NCBI GenBank assembly: GCA_964553405.1
Contig: CAZKLS010000122.1
Coordinates: forward strand, 1-7,512
Reading direction: 5' to 3'
Source of the DNA: DATIRA01 sp964553405
GTDB lineage: Bacteria > Pseudomonadota > Gammaproteobacteria > Steroidobacterales > Steroidobacteraceae
Length of the DNA stretch: 7,512 bases
How positions within the stretch are numbered: position 1 is the stretch's first letter; each line of letters begins with the position of its first letter. A program made the translations under genes and the position numbers. Positions 6,623 to 7,512 of this stretch are shown here, in pieces. The notes beneath the pieces were generated by a model. It saw nothing but the letters and a program-made list of their open reading frames with translations, was not told where the DNA came from and ran no database searches.

Positions 6623-6769
6623 CACTATCATCCCGGCCTCGGCGATCGGGTCGCCGGGCGGACCATCCCCTGATGGCCCGACGATTGAACCCACAGAGGT
6701 GTCGGCCTTCACCGTGCCTCGGTAACATCCGTGGTGGCGACCTTCGCCGATCACCGAGTTGGGGGCAGG

Positions 6770-7512
6770 ATGTCCAGCGAGCAGCAGCGCGCCTTCGCGC
6801 CGAGACGCTATCTGAGCCGGCTCACCCGGGGCACGTTGGCCATCGTGATGGCCGGCGGCCGGGGGGAGCGCCTCAGGGATTTGACCGAGGACCGCTGTAA
6901 GCCCGCGACGCCGTTCGGCGGCAAGTTCCGGATCGTGGATTTCGTGCTGTCCAACTGCGTGAATTCCAGCATCCGGCAGATCTCGGTGCTGACCCAGTAC
7001 AAGGCGCATACGCTGATCCAGCACATCCAGCGCGGCTGGGGCTACCTGCGCGGCGAGTTCGGCGAGTTCGTCGAGATCATCCCGGCCCAGCAGCAGCGCG
7101 GCGGGGAGTGGTACCAGGGCACCGCGGACGCGGTGTGGCAGAACATGGAGATCATCCGCGCCCATCGCCCGCTGCACGTGCTGGTGCTGGCGGGCGATCA
7201 CATCTACAAGATGGACTACGGCCCGATGATCGGCTTCCACGTGGAGAAGGAGGCGGACATCACCGTCGGCGTGGTCGAAGTGCCCCGGGACCGGGCGCGC
7301 GAATTCGGCGTGATGACGGTCGACGATTCGACGCGCGTGATCCGTTTCCAGGAAAAGCCGCAGGATCCCGAGCCGATGCCCGGACGTCCCGACGTGGCGC
7401 TCGCATCGATGGGCATCTACGTCTTCAATCCGCGGCTGCTCGAGCGGCTGCTGCGCGAGGACGCCGCGAAGCCGGATTCCGCGCACGACTTCGGTCGCAA
7501 CGTCATTCCCGA
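6770..7512 (+). CDS. glgC: Glucose-1-phosphate adenylyltransferase (ADP-glucose pyrophosphorylase), 3' partial
   Basis: GlgC makes ADP-glucose and diphosphate from ATP and glucose 1-phosphate, the committed, allosterically controlled step of bacterial glycogen synthesis in the cytoplasm. The first 247 residues are present; the frame runs off the window. Hallmarks in order: nucleotide-binding AGGRGERL at 28-35 with KPA at 44-46, FGGKFRIVDFVLSNC at 49-63, the QYKAHTLIQHIQRGW segment at 76-90, WYQGTADAVWQN at 114-125, VLAGDHIYKMDY at 139-150, EFGVM at 178-182, FQEKP at 193-197 (its Lys is the glucose-1-phosphate contact in E. coli), ASMGIYVF at 212-219 and HDFG at 239-242. From memory it aligns with E. 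coli GlgC throughout with no gap of note. The ATG at 6770 fits the family's N-terminal length, and GGGGG precedes it by four bases. It is divergent from the PadR operon. Confidence 0.96.
   Translation, partial: MSSEQQRAFAPRRYLSRLTRGTLAIVMAGGRGERLRDLTEDRCKPATPFGGKFRIVDFVLSNCVNSSIRQISVLTQYKAHTLIQHIQRGWGYLRGEFGEFVEIIPAQQQRGGEWYQGTADAVWQNMEIIRAHRPLHVLVLAGDHIYKMDYGPMIGFHVEKEADITVGVVEVPRDRAREFGVMTVDDSTRVIRFQEKPQDPEPMPGRPDVALASMGIYVFNPRLLERLLREDAAKPDSAHDFGRNVIP

Noticed and set aside
6152..7486. Upstream extension of the sensor frame to give a 745-residue protein
   Set aside because: This part is antisense to glgC and overlaps padR. The ATG at 6151 has a good ribosome-binding site and a four-base overlap with the padR stop, and the HAAS pattern begins right after it.

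Overview
The window is high-GC, gene-dense bacterial chromosome. It most likely comes from a Gram-negative proteobacterium: it encodes an outer-membrane TonB-dependent receptor, a lipoprotein and a proteobacterial-type GlgC. The receptor style (a TonB-box-like IEQIVVTGSRI after the signal peptide, a plug ending GGASAVYGSDAVAGVVNFI, a C-terminal aromatic F) is common in environmental Gammaproteobacteria such as the Xanthomonadales/Steroidobacter/Woeseia groups. That placement is an inference. I see no mobile element, CRISPR array, tRNA or rRNA.

Layout, left to right. (1) Positions 1-785, plus strand: the 3' part of a class I SAM-dependent methyltransferase, cut by the window start. (2) Positions 796-827: a strong intrinsic terminator that serves the next gene, which converges on the methyltransferase. 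(3) Positions 858-3773, minus strand: a complete 971-residue TonB-dependent receptor. (4) Positions 3774-4114: a 341-base regulatory gap. It holds a good sigma70-like promoter for the receptor, a cluster of three GCTGTTGTA-like half-sites over and behind its -35, and a small dyad at the predicted transcription start. (5) Positions 4115-6552, minus strand: four overlapping genes that look like one operon. In transcription order they are a PadR-family repressor, a 300-residue HAAS/DUF1700-plus-Sensor membrane protein, an unrecognised cysteine-containing lipoprotein, and an exported DUF192 protein. (6) Positions 6553-6769: a divergent intergenic region with a minus-strand promoter whose -10 sits in an AT-rich dyad. 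(7) Positions 6770-7512, plus strand: the 5' part of glgC (ADP-glucose pyrophosphorylase), cut by the window end.

How the genes may work together. The PadR/sensor pair resembles known one-component-like modules in which a PadR repressor is co-transcribed with a membrane sensor and no kinase is present. Here the same transcript also carries two envelope proteins, so the operon may be a small autoregulated envelope-sensing unit. The receptor has its own promoter and terminator and is probably a separate transcription unit. glgC starts glycogen synthesis and shares only the divergent promoter region with the PadR operon. Most other long open frames, including an antisense frame of 869 codons over the receptor, are shadows of high-GC coding sequence.
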